Shown piece by piece: positions 17,548-26,091 of a stretch of DNA of 64,000 nt. Under the pieces are notes generated by a model. It was given only the letters and a program-made list of their open reading frames with translations. It had not been told where the DNA came from and made no database searches. Made by a program: the position numbers and the translations under genes. The DNA is from Pseudaeromonas sharmana (lineage in GTDB: Bacteria > Pseudomonadota > Gammaproteobacteria > Enterobacterales > Aeromonadaceae): assembly GCF_042649925.1 (NCBI RefSeq), contig NZ_JBHSAF010000014.1, forward strand, positions 496,001-560,000, in the 5' to 3' direction. Position 1 is the stretch's first letter. Every line of letters starts with the position of its first letter.

Positions 17548-17742
17548 TTATGCGTACGGCAGCATGCTGATAACACGCAGCATGTCACTCTTGTGGATCA
17601 TACCCATCGCGCGAAGGTGACGCTTACGCTTGGTGCTCTTCTTGGTCAGAATGTGACGCAGGTTAGCTTGCTTGCGCTTGAAACCATTAGCGGTTTTCTT
17701 GAAACGCTTCCAAGCACCCTTGTCGTTTTTCATCTTTGGCAT
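17548..17742 (-). CDS. rpmI: 50S ribosomal protein L35
   Basis: A 64-residue basic protein starting MPKMKNDKGAWKRFKKT, with the KKSTKRKRHLR block of L35. It lies between infC (93 nt upstream) and rplT, in the invariant infC-rpmI-rplT order. Confidence 0.98.
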   Translation of the reverse strand: MPKMKNDKGAWKRFKKTANGFKRKQANLRHILTKKSTKRKRHLRAMGMIHKSDMLRVISMLPYA

Positions 17743-17835
17743 AAATAACTCCGCATTGTTGCCATTAACGTAAAACAGGCGAAAAACAGCCCGCCGGCAC
17801 TAAGTCCGGAGGGCCGGATTTACTTGTTGGCCTGT

Positions 17836-18375
17836 TTACTTCTTCTTCGGCGCCAGCATCATGACAGCTTGGCGACCTTCCACTTTCGGGAAGGACTCCA
17901 CTACGGCTAACTCTTCCAGATCGTTTTTAACACGTTCCAGAACGTTCATACCGAGGTCCTGATGCGCCATTTCACGACCGCGGAATCGCAGTGTGACTTT
18001 GGCTTTGTCGCCCTCTTCAAGAAAGCGAATCAGGTTGCGCAGTTTTACCTGATAGTCGCCTTCATCAGTTCCAGGACGGAATTTGATTTCCTTGACCTGA
18101 ACCTGCTTTTGCTTCTTTTTCTGTTCTTTCTGAGACTTGCTCTTCTCGTAGAGGAACTTGCCGTAGTCCATCACCCGGCATACAGGTGGTTCAGCGTTCG
18201 GACTAATTTCGACCAGATCCACACCCGCTTTGACTGCCTTGTCCAAGGCTTCCTCGATGGTGACCACACCAATCGCTTCGCCATCCAGACCAACCAGTCG
18301 TACTTCTTTGCAACGGATCTCACCATTGATTCGGGTGCGGGGCGGTTGCTTGCCCGTTTTTTTAGCGCCGTTTAT
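17836..18375 (-). CDS. infC: Translation initiation factor IF-3 with AUA start codon
   Basis: IF-3 binds the 30S subunit, prevents 50S joining and proofreads start codons. The IF3-N domain (RINGEIRCKEVRLVG) and IF3-C domain (VEISPNAEPPVCRVMDYGK to the lysine-rich end) are complete. In this frame no ATG, GTG or TTG precedes the full N-terminal domain. The frame runs back to the stop codon shared with thrS, and the ATA at 18375-18373 lies after GGAGGAATAAGCT. Starting there gives 179 residues (E. coli 180, which starts on AUU). A GTG at 18267 would delete most of the N-terminal domain. A non-standard start lets IF-3 repress its own translation. Confidence 0.93.
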   Translation of the reverse strand: MNGAKKTGKQPPRTRINGEIRCKEVRLVGLDGEAIGVVTIEEALDKAVKAGVDLVEISPNAEPPVCRVMDYGKFLYEKSKSQKEQKKKQKQVQVKEIKFRPGTDEGDYQVKLRNLIRFLEEGDKAKVTLRFRGREMAHQDLGMNVLERVKNDLEELAVVESFPKVEGRQAVMMLAPKKK

Positions 18376-18378
18376 AGC

Positions 18379-20307
18379 TTATTCCTCCACTCTTTTTTGA
18401 CCACGAGACTGGATCTCTTGTTGCAGGGCAGCGATGAAATCAACCACCTTGAACTTACCGAGATCGGTCCCCTTGCGAGTACGCACTGCAATCTCACCTG
18501 TTTCGACCTCTTTGTCGCCGCAGACAAGCATAAAAGGTACCCGCTTCAGTGTATGCTCGCGGATTTTAAAGCCAATCTTCTCATTTCTCAAGTCCGCCTT
18601 GGCACGAATACCAACTTCGTTGAGTTGGCGGACGACCTGATTGACGTAATCGGCTTGATTATCGGTGATATTGGCGACGACAACTTGTACTGGAGCCAGC
18701 CATGTCGGGAAATATCCTGCATATTCTTCCGTCAGAATCCCGATAAAGCGCTCCAGAGAGCCTAGAATTGCACGGTGAATCATGACTGGCACATGACGTT
18801 CATTATCTTCACCGACATAGGTTGCCCCCAGTCGTCCCGGCAACGCAAAATCGAGCTGAATGGTACCACACTGCCAGGCGCGGTCGAGACAATCATGCAA
18901 TGTGAATTCGATCTTCGGCCCGTAGAACGCGCCTTCACCGGGTTGCAACTGGTATGCAAGGCCATTGGCCTGCAGTGCTGCTTCAAGGCCATGTTCGGCA
19001 CGGTCCCACATGTCATCACTACCGATACGCTTTTCCGGACGGGTAGACAGTTTGACGGCAATATTCTCGAAACCGAAAGTGCTGTAGGTGTCATACACCA
19101 TCTTGATACAGCCACTGACCTCTTCTTGAATCTGCGCTTCAGAACAGAAGATATGGGCATCGTCTTGCGTGAAACCACGCACGCGCATCAGGCCATGTAA
19201 TGAGCCAGACGGCTCATTCCGGTGGCAACTACCAAACTCGGCCATGCGCAACGGCAGATCGCGATACGACTTCAGACCCTGGTTAAAAATCTGGACGTGC
19301 CCCGGGCAGTTCATCGGTTTGATGGCATATTCACGATTTTCCGAGCTGGTGGTAAACATGGCATCGGCGTATTTATCCCAGTGCCCGGAACGCTCCCATA
19401 ACACGCGATCCATCATGAAAGGCCCTTTGACCTCCTGATAGTCGTATTCATTGAGCTTGTGCCGGATAAAGGTTTCCAATTCGCGGAAAATAGTCCAGCC
19501 ATCGTGGTGCCAGAACACCATGCCCGGCGCCTCTTCCTGCATATGGTAGAGGTCAAGCTGCTTGCCAATCTTGCGGTGATCGCGCTTGGCCGCCTCTTCC
19601 AGACGCTGCAGATAGGCTGAAAGCTGCTTCTTATCCGACCAGGCCGTACCATAAATGCGCTGCAGCATCTTGTTCTTGGAATCGCCACGCCAATAAGCAC
19701 CGGCAACTTTTTGCAATTTAAAGTGATGACAAAAACGCATGTTCGGCACATGAGGGCCACGACACATGTCGATATATTCTTCGTGGTAATAGAGTCCGGG
19801 CATATCATCGCGGGCAATATTCTCATCCAGAATAGCCACTTTATAACTTTCACCTCGAGCATCAAACACATCACGCGCCTCTTGCCAGGTCACGCGACGC
19901 TTCACCACGTCATAATCTTTTTGTGCCAACTCATGCATGCGCAGTTCCAACGCTTGCAGATCCTCTTCGGTGATCGCACGGTCCAAATCGACATCATAAT
20001 AGAAGCCATTGTCGATCACGGGTCCAATCGCCATGCGGGTATTCGGCCACAGCTGCTTGATGGCATGCCCCAGCAAGTGGGCACAGGAGTGGCGGAGAAT
20101 GTCTACCCCTTCAGGATCCTTGGCAGTGATAATAGCCAGTTGAGCATCCGCGCTAATCACTTCGCAGGCATCAACAAGCTCACCATTGACTCGACCGGCA
20201 ATACAAGCCTTGGCCAGGCCCGGGCCAATATTTAATGCGACATCCATGACCGAGACGGGAGCATCGAAACTACGTTGACTACCATCGGGGAGAGTAATGA
20301 CGGGCAT
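18379..20307 (-). CDS. thrS: Threonyl-tRNA synthetase
   Basis: ThrRS charges tRNA-Thr and edits mischarged serine. The order is TGS (1-61), the SAD editing domain (CAHLLGHAIKQLWP), the class II core with zinc ligands in MNCPGHVQIF and MIHRAILGS, and the anticodon-binding domain from about 535. It has 642 residues, identical to E. coli in length. AAGGAA precedes the ATG. The leader carries two anticodon-like hairpins (20324-20349 and 20394-20414) expected to mediate translational autorepression. The stop is 3 nt before the infC start codon. Confidence 0.98.
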   Translation of the reverse strand: MPVITLPDGSQRSFDAPVSVMDVALNIGPGLAKACIAGRVNGELVDACEVISADAQLAIITAKDPEGVDILRHSCAHLLGHAIKQLWPNTRMAIGPVIDNGFYYDVDLDRAITEEDLQALELRMHELAQKDYDVVKRRVTWQEARDVFDARGESYKVAILDENIARDDMPGLYYHEEYIDMCRGPHVPNMRFCHHFKLQKVAGAYWRGDSKNKMLQRIYGTAWSDKKQLSAYLQRLEEAAKRDHRKIGKQLDLYHMQEEAPGMVFWHHDGWTIFRELETFIRHKLNEYDYQEVKGPFMMDRVLWERSGHWDKYADAMFTTSSENREYAIKPMNCPGHVQIFNQGLKSYRDLPLRMAEFGSCHRNEPSGSLHGLMRVRGFTQDDAHIFCSEAQIQEEVSGCIKMVYDTYSTFGFENIAVKLSTRPEKRIGSDDMWDRAEHGLEAALQANGLAYQLQPGEGAFYGPKIEFTLHDCLDRAWQCGTIQLDFALPGRLGATYVGEDNERHVPVMIHRAILGSLERFIGILTEEYAGYFPTWLAPVQVVVANITDNQADYVNQVVRQLNEVGIRAKADLRNEKIGFKIREHTLKRVPFMLVCGDKEVETGEIAVRTRKGTDLGKFKVVDFIAALQQEIQSRGQKRVEE

Positions 20308-20323
20308 GATTCTTTCCTTTTAC

Positions 20324-20349
20324 AGTGGTGACACCTACCAAGTGCCACT
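20324..20349 (-). promoter_or_regulatory. thrS operator hairpin with GGU anticodon-like loop
   Basis: On the minus strand AGTGGCAC and GTG-TCA-CCACT form an 8-bp stem with a 3-nt bulge, closing a 7-nt loop TTGGTAG. The loop has U33, G34-G35-U36 and a purine at 37, as in tRNA-Thr(GGU). It lies 17-42 nt upstream of the AUG, where domain 2 of the E. coli thrS operator sits. Confidence 0.75.
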
Positions 20350-20393
20350 TGTTAGTACATTGAATTCTGATTCGCTAGAAGAGAATTATCCTG

Positions 20394-20414
20394 ATGTCCG
20401 CTACGTTCGGACAT
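20394..20414 (-). promoter_or_regulatory. thrS operator hairpin with CGU anticodon-like loop
   Basis: On the minus strand ATGTCCG and CGGACAT form a perfect 7-bp stem around the 7-nt loop AACGTAG, with CGU in the anticodon position and A at 37. It lies 87-107 nt before the thrS AUG and would match domain 4 of the E. coli operator, which binds the second subunit of the synthetase. Confidence 0.7.
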
Positions 20415-20524
20415 GTGGCTGGCAAGTGTAAAGAAAAGCCCCCCATCGCGCAATCACGTCGCCGCTTCACTACCGCCACCTCGCGCCATCTATACTCAGG
20501 CAAAGTCCCCGATGGAGCATCGTC

Positions 20525-21394
20525 ATGTGGAACAGCATTCGACATCAGCTTGCCCTGGTATTGCAACAGTCAGTACATTTTGAGCAGCCACAACGATTGA
20601 CTGACGACGAGATCGAGCGCAAATACCTGCTGCCTAGCGATGCGGGCGAGTTCTTCATCAAACTCCGGTCTCGAGATCAATACGAGAAGTTCGCCTGCGA
20701 GCAACGGGACCTGCACCGGCTTGCCCAATATGAACAAATACGCGTACCTGTCCCGCTGTTGTGTGGCGTCGCCAACCAGACCGCATTCATGTTATTGCCC
20801 TTTCACCACCTGACAGAAGGAAGCAACGAGCAGTGGTTTCAGTTCGGTTGCGAATTAGCCTGCCTGCACCAGTGCCAGGAGCAGGCCATGTACGGCTGGG
20901 ATGAAGATAATTTTCTTGGCATGACTGTTCAACCCAATCGCTGGCATAAGCATTGGCCCCAATTTTTTGCTGAGCAGCGCATCGGCTGGCAACTCTCGTT
21001 ACTCGAGGAAAAAGACCGTCTGGACGAGACATGGAACATCGATGAAATCGTCGATGTTGTCATGCGGCAGTTACACGGCCATCAACCGCCGCCCTCTTTA
21101 CTGCATGGCGATCTATGGCGAGGTAATACCGGTTTCACCGAAGAAGGACCACTACTCTTTGATCCCTCTTGTTATTTTGGAGATCGAGAAGCGGACTTGG
21201 CGATGACAGAGTTGTTTGGTCCATTTCCAGCACCGTTTTATCAAGGGTATCAATCCGTTTGGCCACTCGATCCTGGCTATGTCGAGCGCCGGGACATCTA
21301 CAACCTCTATCACAGACTCAACCACCTTAATTTATTCGGTGACTGTTTCCGACAGCAGGCGACACAGGCGATTGCCGCACTGCTCGCTCGCTAG
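20525..21394 (+). CDS. Fructosamine kinase family protein (YniA-like)
   Basis: The protein belongs to the ketosamine/fructosamine-3-kinase family, which phosphorylates sugars attached to amines so that glycated proteins can be repaired. The catalytic loop LLHGDLWRGNTG and the metal-binding segment LLFDPSCYFGDREADLAM are intact. Its 289 residues match the bacterial family. It diverges from thrS, as yniA lies near thrS in enterobacteria. The true substrate is not known from sequence. Confidence 0.9.
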   Translation: MWNSIRHQLALVLQQSVHFEQPQRLTDDEIERKYLLPSDAGEFFIKLRSRDQYEKFACEQRDLHRLAQYEQIRVPVPLLCGVANQTAFMLLPFHHLTEGSNEQWFQFGCELACLHQCQEQAMYGWDEDNFLGMTVQPNRWHKHWPQFFAEQRIGWQLSLLEEKDRLDETWNIDEIVDVVMRQLHGHQPPPSLLHGDLWRGNTGFTEEGPLLFDPSCYFGDREADLAMTELFGPFPAPFYQGYQSVWPLDPGYVERRDIYNLYHRLNHLNLFGDCFRQQATQAIAALLAR

Positions 21395-21479
21395 AATTGT
21401 CGGTCGCTTCTCACCCGTGGCTAGAGGCATAGACCATACTGACAGTGAGCGTGAAGTTGCCTCAGTTTTAGGAGGAGTT

Positions 21480-21683
21480 ATGCGCGACTACATGAGCAAG
21501 ACCATTGTCTGCCCTCACTGCGGCCACCATACTGCCGTCGAGTTGGATGCGAGCGAAGGTGATCAGGAATTTTATGAAGATTGCCTTGCCTGCTGTAACC
21601 CCATTCACTTGCGTCTGCATCGTGATGAACAACATGATCGGTTACAACTGTTTGTCGATGCCGATGATGAGCAGATCTTCTGA
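21480..21683 (+). CDS. CPXCG motif cysteine-rich protein
   Basis: A 67-residue protein with IVCPHCGHHT near the N-terminus and YEDCLACCNPIHL later, the two metal-ligand clusters of the CPXCG family (function unknown, likely zinc-binding). ATG 21480 follows GGAGGAG closely; ATG 21492 is a less well spaced alternative. An open frame further upstream overlaps the kinase gene and is not needed. Confidence 0.88.
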   Translation: MRDYMSKTIVCPHCGHHTAVELDASEGDQEFYEDCLACCNPIHLRLHRDEQHDRLQLFVDADDEQIF

Positions 21684-21719
21684 TGGCGAGCTGAATTGCG
21701 GTGTTCTCGGCCAGGCACG

Positions 21720-21748
21720 TGACGTCAGGCGTGATAACCGGTTATAGT
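21720..21748 (+). promoter_or_regulatory. Promoter of yaeP
   Basis: TGACGT (21720-21725) and TATAGT (21743-21748) are 17 bp apart, 29 bp before the yaeP start codon. Confidence 0.6.
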
Positions 21749-21776
21749 GTGGCCCCCATCACACATGAGGTGCCAC

Positions 21777-21983
21777 ATGAAATATATGACCTGCTGTGAA
21801 AAGGTTCGGGAAGCCTATAGCCAAATCGGTGGCGGCGATCTGGGCTTTATTCCCAAGGCCATTACCGCAGCCATTCGTGCTCTGGACGAAGTTGCGGCAG
21901 ACGAGCGTCTTCCAGATGATGTCCGCAGCAAGGCTGCCTATGCAGCAGCTAACCTGCTGATGAGCGATTATAACGACGATTGA
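21777..21983 (+). CDS. yaeP: YaeP family protein
   Basis: A 68-residue protein closely resembling E. coli YaeP: GGGDLGFIPKAI near the middle and KAAYAAANLLMSDYNDD at the end. Function is unknown. ATG 21777 has a GAGGTG ribosome site. It has its own promoter and lies just before the MATE gene, with 45 nt between them. Confidence 0.9.
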   Translation: MKYMTCCEKVREAYSQIGGGDLGFIPKAITAAIRALDEVAADERLPDDVRSKAAYAAANLLMSDYNDD

Positions 21984-22028
21984 TTAGACACCTGTGCCGT
22001 ATCATGCGGCACTCTTCCCGAGGTCCCT

Positions 22029-23378
22029 GTGTTCGCTTTTTTTTCTGAATGTCGCCGCCTTGTCCGGTTGGCATCCCCTATTCTCATCGCCCAAGTAGCC
22101 CAGACAGCCATGACATTGGTTGATACCATCATGGCTGGCCAGGTGAGTGCGACAGATCTCGCGGCGGTCTCGGTCGCTGCCAGCTTCTGGTTGCCTATAG
22201 TGCTATTTGTGCAAGGGATCATCATGGCGCTGACGCCAATTGTTGCCCAGCTCAACGGTGCGCAAAAAGCCCATGACATCCCGGCGGCCGTCAGTCAGGG
22301 TTTCTGGCTGAGCCTGATCGCGATCCCCCCTACCATGCTGCTGCTCTATCTCACTCCGCTATTGCTCGCTAGCATGCAGGTAGAGCCGGCGTTAGCGGCC
22401 AAAACAGCCGGCTTTTTACATGCCATGATGTGGGGCGTGCCTGCCTTCGTCGGCTATCAGGTTCTGCGTAATTATACGGAGGGTCTCTCCCATACCATCC
22501 CGACCATGTTCATCGGTTTTGTTGGATTAATGGTCAACATCCCGGCCAACTATGTTTTCATTCACGGCAAATTTGGGATGCCGGCCCTGGGCGGTGTCGG
22601 ATGCGGTGTGGCTTCAGCGCTGGTGTTCTGGGCCATGTTCCTGTCGATGTTATGGTATGTCCGTCACGCAGATTTCTATCACCGTACACGTCTGTTTTGT
22701 CACTGGTACCGCCCGGATTGGGTTCAGATAGGCCGCATTTTCCGGTTAGGCTTTCCCATCGCACTGGCACTGTTTTGCGAAGTGACTCTATTTACACTGG
22801 TTGCGTTGTTGCTTGCGCCTCTGGGCTCCCAGATCGTGGCCAGTCATCAGGTAGCGTTGAATTTTTCTTCACTCATTTTCATGTTGCCATTGTCCCTTGG
22901 ATTTGCCGTGACCATTCGCGTCGGTCACGCCATTGGTGAACAGGATCCTGCGCAAGCGAAGCTGGCAGCACTGAGTGGTTTAGGCCTGGGTCTATTTTTG
23001 GCACTGTTTACCGCGTTCTTTACCATTATCGGCCGCCATTGGATTGCCCATCAATATTCACAAGATCCTGTCGTAATCACCTTGGCAGCACAGTTAATGA
23101 TTTTTGCTGCCGTGTATCAACTCTCTGACACAGTGCAGGTTGTCAGTTCCAGCGCATTGCGTGGATATAAGGATACGAAGGCTATTTTCCTCATCACCAT
23201 GCTGGCTTATTGGGGGCTAGGCTTACCCACCGGTATAATTTTGGGGTTAACAGACTGGATTTGCCCCAAAATGGGGCCGTTCGGCTTCTGGATCGGCTTT
23301 ATTGTGGGTCTTTCTAGTGCAGCCCTCATGCTCGGGACTCGATTGAGGGTTATTTTTGGCCGTTTTCAGCATAAATAG
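22029..23378 (+). CDS. norM: MATE family multidrug efflux transporter (NorM-like)
   Basis: A 449-residue inner membrane protein with about twelve hydrophobic segments in two similar halves, as in the cation-coupled NorM/MdtK exporters of drugs and dyes. Family features include the N-terminal LASPILIAQVAQTAMTLVDT region, VGYQVLRNYTEGLSHT and FGGL-like loops, and the second-half SHQVALNFSSLIFMLPLS. The start is GTG 22029, behind GAGGTCCCT. Substrate cannot be told from sequence. Confidence 0.9.
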   Translation: MFAFFSECRRLVRLASPILIAQVAQTAMTLVDTIMAGQVSATDLAAVSVAASFWLPIVLFVQGIIMALTPIVAQLNGAQKAHDIPAAVSQGFWLSLIAIPPTMLLLYLTPLLLASMQVEPALAAKTAGFLHAMMWGVPAFVGYQVLRNYTEGLSHTIPTMFIGFVGLMVNIPANYVFIHGKFGMPALGGVGCGVASALVFWAMFLSMLWYVRHADFYHRTRLFCHWYRPDWVQIGRIFRLGFPIALALFCEVTLFTLVALLLAPLGSQIVASHQVALNFSSLIFMLPLSLGFAVTIRVGHAIGEQDPAQAKLAALSGLGLGLFLALFTAFFTIIGRHWIAHQYSQDPVVITLAAQLMIFAAVYQLSDTVQVVSSSALRGYKDTKAIFLITMLAYWGLGLPTGIILGLTDWICPKMGPFGFWIGFIVGLSSAALMLGTRLRVIFGRFQHK

Positions 23379-23734
23379 CCACTTTTGCAGCGGGTATGTC
23401 CGGTTACTTTGCCATATTCGCTGCATAAATCCTCAATTTTAAACAAACACTGGTCAAACCAGACAATTCTCTACCGCCTGTCATATTCATAGGATAATAG
23501 AGATACTAAATATCATTAATCCGCTTGATAACCCCCATTTTACCCACTATATCCCAGCGACCCGCTCTTCGTGCTCTCCGTCTCATTTTCGCCTGCCTCT
23601 AGCGAGTTACTGCATAAGCAGTCAAAGCTCCCTAATGGTGCATTTTTCTTTTAAAACAAGCACTTGCCATATTTTGTGCGGTCATCTAGATTAAATACAG
23701 GCACATAATCGGGCGAGGCCCTGGGAAGGTTTGT
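23379..23734 (+). promoter_or_regulatory. Intergenic region with patA promoter
   Basis: These 356 bp hold no gene. TTGCCA (23664-23669) and TAGATT (23687-23692) with 17-bp spacing form a plausible promoter about 40 bp before patA. I see no terminator behind the MATE gene and no clear sigma-54 element of the kind known for E. coli patA. Confidence 0.5.
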
Positions 23735-25129
23735 ATGCATAAGGACATATCATCAACGTTGGCATTATCGCGTCAGGCACTGGAGCTGATTGGTAAAACC
23801 CAACTAAACGCCGAAGAGACCCGCTGGCTGAACGAGCAGACCATCAGCGGTTTTCGTGAACACATCAACCCCGGCTTCCTCGAATATCGCAAATCCGTCA
23901 CTGCAGGCGGACAATTCGCCGCCATCGAATGGCGCGCATCTGGTCCTAACACACTGATTGATACCAACGGCAAAGAGTATCTCGACTGTCTGGGCGGTTT
24001 TGGAATCTTCAACGTCGGCCATCGCAATCCCACCGTCGTGCAAGCCGTCGAACAGCAACTTGCCAAGCAACCGCTGCATAGCCAGGAGCTCCTGGACCCA
24101 TTGCGCGCCCTGCTTGCCAAGATGTTGGCCAGCCTGGCCCCAGGCGATTTGAAATACTGCTTCTTCGGCAACAGTGGAACCGAGTCGGTCGAAGCCGCGA
24201 TCAAGCTGGCGAAAGCCTACCAGACTCCGCATGGCAAAACGGCCTTTGTCGCCACCAACGGTGGCTTTCATGGCAAAAGCCTTGGTGCCTTGTCCGCAAC
24301 CTCCAAGGCCGTGTTCCGCAAACCATTTGCCCCGCTGGTACCAGGTTTCCGTCACGTCCCCTTTGGCGATCTTGAGGCGATGCGTGACACCCTGTATGCC
24401 AGTCTGAATACCGGCGATGGTGTCGCAGCTGTGATTCTCGAGCCAATCCAGGGCGAAGGTGGTGTCATTCTTCCTCCAGCGGATTATCTCCCCGGAGTTA
24501 GAAAACTCTGTGATGAAGTAGGAGCGCTGCTGATAATCGATGAAGTTCAGACCGGCATGGGTAGAACAGGCAAGATGTTCGCTTGTGAACACAGCGGAGT
24601 TGAACCAGATATTTTGTGCCTTGCCAAGGCGCTTGGTGGCGGCGTGATGCCTATCTCCGCCACGTTAGCCAGCGAGAAGGTGTTCTCTGTGCTGTTTGAC
24701 AATCCGTTCCTGCACACCACGACTTTTGGTGGCAACCCGCTCGCCTGCGCCGCGGGCATAGCAACCGTGAACGTTTTATTGGAACAACAGCTCCCGGAGC
24801 AAGCTGCTCGAGTAGGCCAATATCTGTTGAGTGGGTTGCAGGATTTGGCCGAGGACTACCCGGATCTGATCCAGGCGGTTCGCGGACAGGGTTTATTGCA
24901 GGCTATAGAATTCCAGCACAATCAATTGGGATACAGTTTTGCCAAGGGGATGTTTGAGGCTGGCATTCTGGTCGCAGGCACCCTGATCAATGCAAAAACA
25001 GTCCGCATCGAACCACCACTAACCTTTACAGAGCCGCTGATTGATCGCCTGTTGACCACGGCAAGCAGCGTATTAAAAGGGATCCAGGAAAAACAGCGTA
25101 GCGGGACGTCCCAGACGGTAGCCGCCTGA
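23735..25129 (+). CDS. patA: Putrescine aminotransferase
   Basis: PatA is a PLP-dependent class III aminotransferase that moves the amino group of putrescine to 2-oxoglutarate, the first step of putrescine catabolism. The match to E. coli PatA is close throughout: DCLGGFGIFNVGHRNP, FFGNSGTESVEAAIKLAKAY, the metal/PLP-proximal DEVQTGMGRTGKMFACEH and the PLP lysine in CLAKALGGGVMP. Length is 464 (E. coli 459). It is a single gene with its own promoter and terminator. Confidence 0.95.
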   Translation: MHKDISSTLALSRQALELIGKTQLNAEETRWLNEQTISGFREHINPGFLEYRKSVTAGGQFAAIEWRASGPNTLIDTNGKEYLDCLGGFGIFNVGHRNPTVVQAVEQQLAKQPLHSQELLDPLRALLAKMLASLAPGDLKYCFFGNSGTESVEAAIKLAKAYQTPHGKTAFVATNGGFHGKSLGALSATSKAVFRKPFAPLVPGFRHVPFGDLEAMRDTLYASLNTGDGVAAVILEPIQGEGGVILPPADYLPGVRKLCDEVGALLIIDEVQTGMGRTGKMFACEHSGVEPDILCLAKALGGGVMPISATLASEKVFSVLFDNPFLHTTTFGGNPLACAAGIATVNVLLEQQLPEQAARVGQYLLSGLQDLAEDYPDLIQAVRGQGLLQAIEFQHNQLGYSFAKGMFEAGILVAGTLINAKTVRIEPPLTFTEPLIDRLLTTASSVLKGIQEKQRSGTSQTVAA

Positions 25130-25154
25130 GACGAACCTGATACCGAGTAACCTC

Positions 25155-25179
25155 AAAAAGGTGGCTGATGCCACCTTTT
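25155..25179 (+). terminator. Terminator of patA
   Basis: GGTGGC (25160-25165) and GCCACC (25170-25175) with a TGAT loop, flanked by A5 and T4, 26 nt after the patA stop. Confidence 0.82.
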
Positions 25180-25276
25180 CCATTGATAGCCTGCTGTAAT
25201 TTTCTGCCCTTACAGGGCGGATTGATTACGAAAAAAGCAAACGCACTCACAGACTTGCATTTCTTGGTTTCAAGGC

Positions 25277-25305
25277 TTGCCAGTCGCGTAGAAGCTCGTT
25301 AATAT
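25277..25305 (+). promoter_or_regulatory. Promoter of the tRNA-Val cluster
   Basis: TTGCCA (25277-25282), a 17-bp spacer and TAATAT (25300-25305) are followed by a GC-rich discriminator GCGCCCC. That discriminator is the mark of promoters shut off by the stringent response (ppGpp). Confidence 0.75.
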
Positions 25306-25342
25306 GCGCCCCACTTAAGCGGCAAAGCCCTTGAGAATGTGT

Positions 25343-25419
25343 GCGTCCTTAGCTCAGCTGGTTAGAGCACCACCTTGACATGGTGGGGGTCGGTGGTTCG
25401 AGTCCACTAGGACGCACCA
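25343..25419 (+). tRNA. tRNA-Val(GAC), copy 1
   Basis: A complete 77-nt cloverleaf with encoded CCA. The acceptor arm GCGTCCT pairs with AGGACGC, the T-loop is GGTTCGAGTCC and the anticodon GAC is at 25377-25379, reading GUC and GUU. Confidence 0.98.
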
Positions 25420-25448
25420 TAATTGATGATGAGATTTTCGAATACGAT

Positions 25449-25525
25449 GCGTCCTTAGCTCAGCTGGTTAGAGCACCACCTTGACATGGTGGGGGTCGGT
25501 GGTTCGAGTCCACTAGGACGCACCA
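25449..25525 (+). tRNA. tRNA-Val(GAC), copy 2
   Basis: Identical in all 77 nt to the first copy; anticodon at 25483-25485. The 29-nt spacer before it is unrelated in sequence to the next spacer. Confidence 0.98.
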
Positions 25526-25559
25526 TTCGAAAACTGTTCATCAATAAAAACAAAATCTT

Positions 25560-25636
25560 GCGTCCTTAGCTCAGCTGGTTAGAGCACCACCTTGACATGG
25601 TGGGGGTCGGTGGTTCGAGTCCACTAGGACGCACCA
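25560..25636 (+). tRNA. tRNA-Val(GAC), copy 3
   Basis: Identical to copies 1 and 2; anticodon at 25594-25596. It is the last gene of the three-tRNA transcript, with a terminator 5 nt after its CCA end. Confidence 0.98.
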
Positions 25637-25641
25637 AATTC

Positions 25642-25671
25642 AAAAAAATCCCGCTTTCGAGCGGGATTTTT
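25642..25671 (+). terminator. Terminator of the tRNA-Val operon
   Basis: ATCCCGC (25648-25654) and GCGGGAT (25661-25667) form a 7-bp stem preceded by A7 and followed by TTTT. Confidence 0.92.
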
Positions 25672-26091
25672 GCTGTCTACTCATTTTTTATCTCATCGCC
25701 CGGATCAGCAAAGCCGACGATTTCAGCTGTATTCAGCAAGCTGTGGTTGTTATTTATTCCCTTGCCTCATCCTATGCTCACCCAGCCCGTACTAGTTGTT
25801 TCAGTCCCAAACACTGCACCGAGCCCCACCCTCGGCTTTCAGCACCATCGGCCATCATGGCAAACGGTCTACAACAACACATGTAGAAGAAAACCGTACC
25901 GCTTCGAGCAGCTCTCGTTGTCGCGGCGATGAACGCCACGCCGTCAAGCCGCGGCACAAATCCTTAGTGATAGTTAACTCAAATTAACGCTTTTTGATGG
26001 CATGGCTCACACTTTCCTTGGCGTGTAGGGAGTTGTACGCCTGACGGGAAACAACGGGGTGTTTCCTGAGCATCAAATCAAGGAGCACAGC
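25672..26091. other. Gene-free stretch before the TSP3 lipoprotein
   Basis: About 420 bp with no convincing gene. The frame that starts inside tRNA-Val copy 3 and runs to 25932 is not protein-like. A good ribosome site (AGGAG, 26081-26085) belongs to the next gene. Confidence 0.6.

Noticed and set aside
23379..23734. Sigma-54 promoter for patA
   Set aside because: No GG-N10-GC element in the right context; a sigma-70-type TTGCCA-N17-TAGATT is better.
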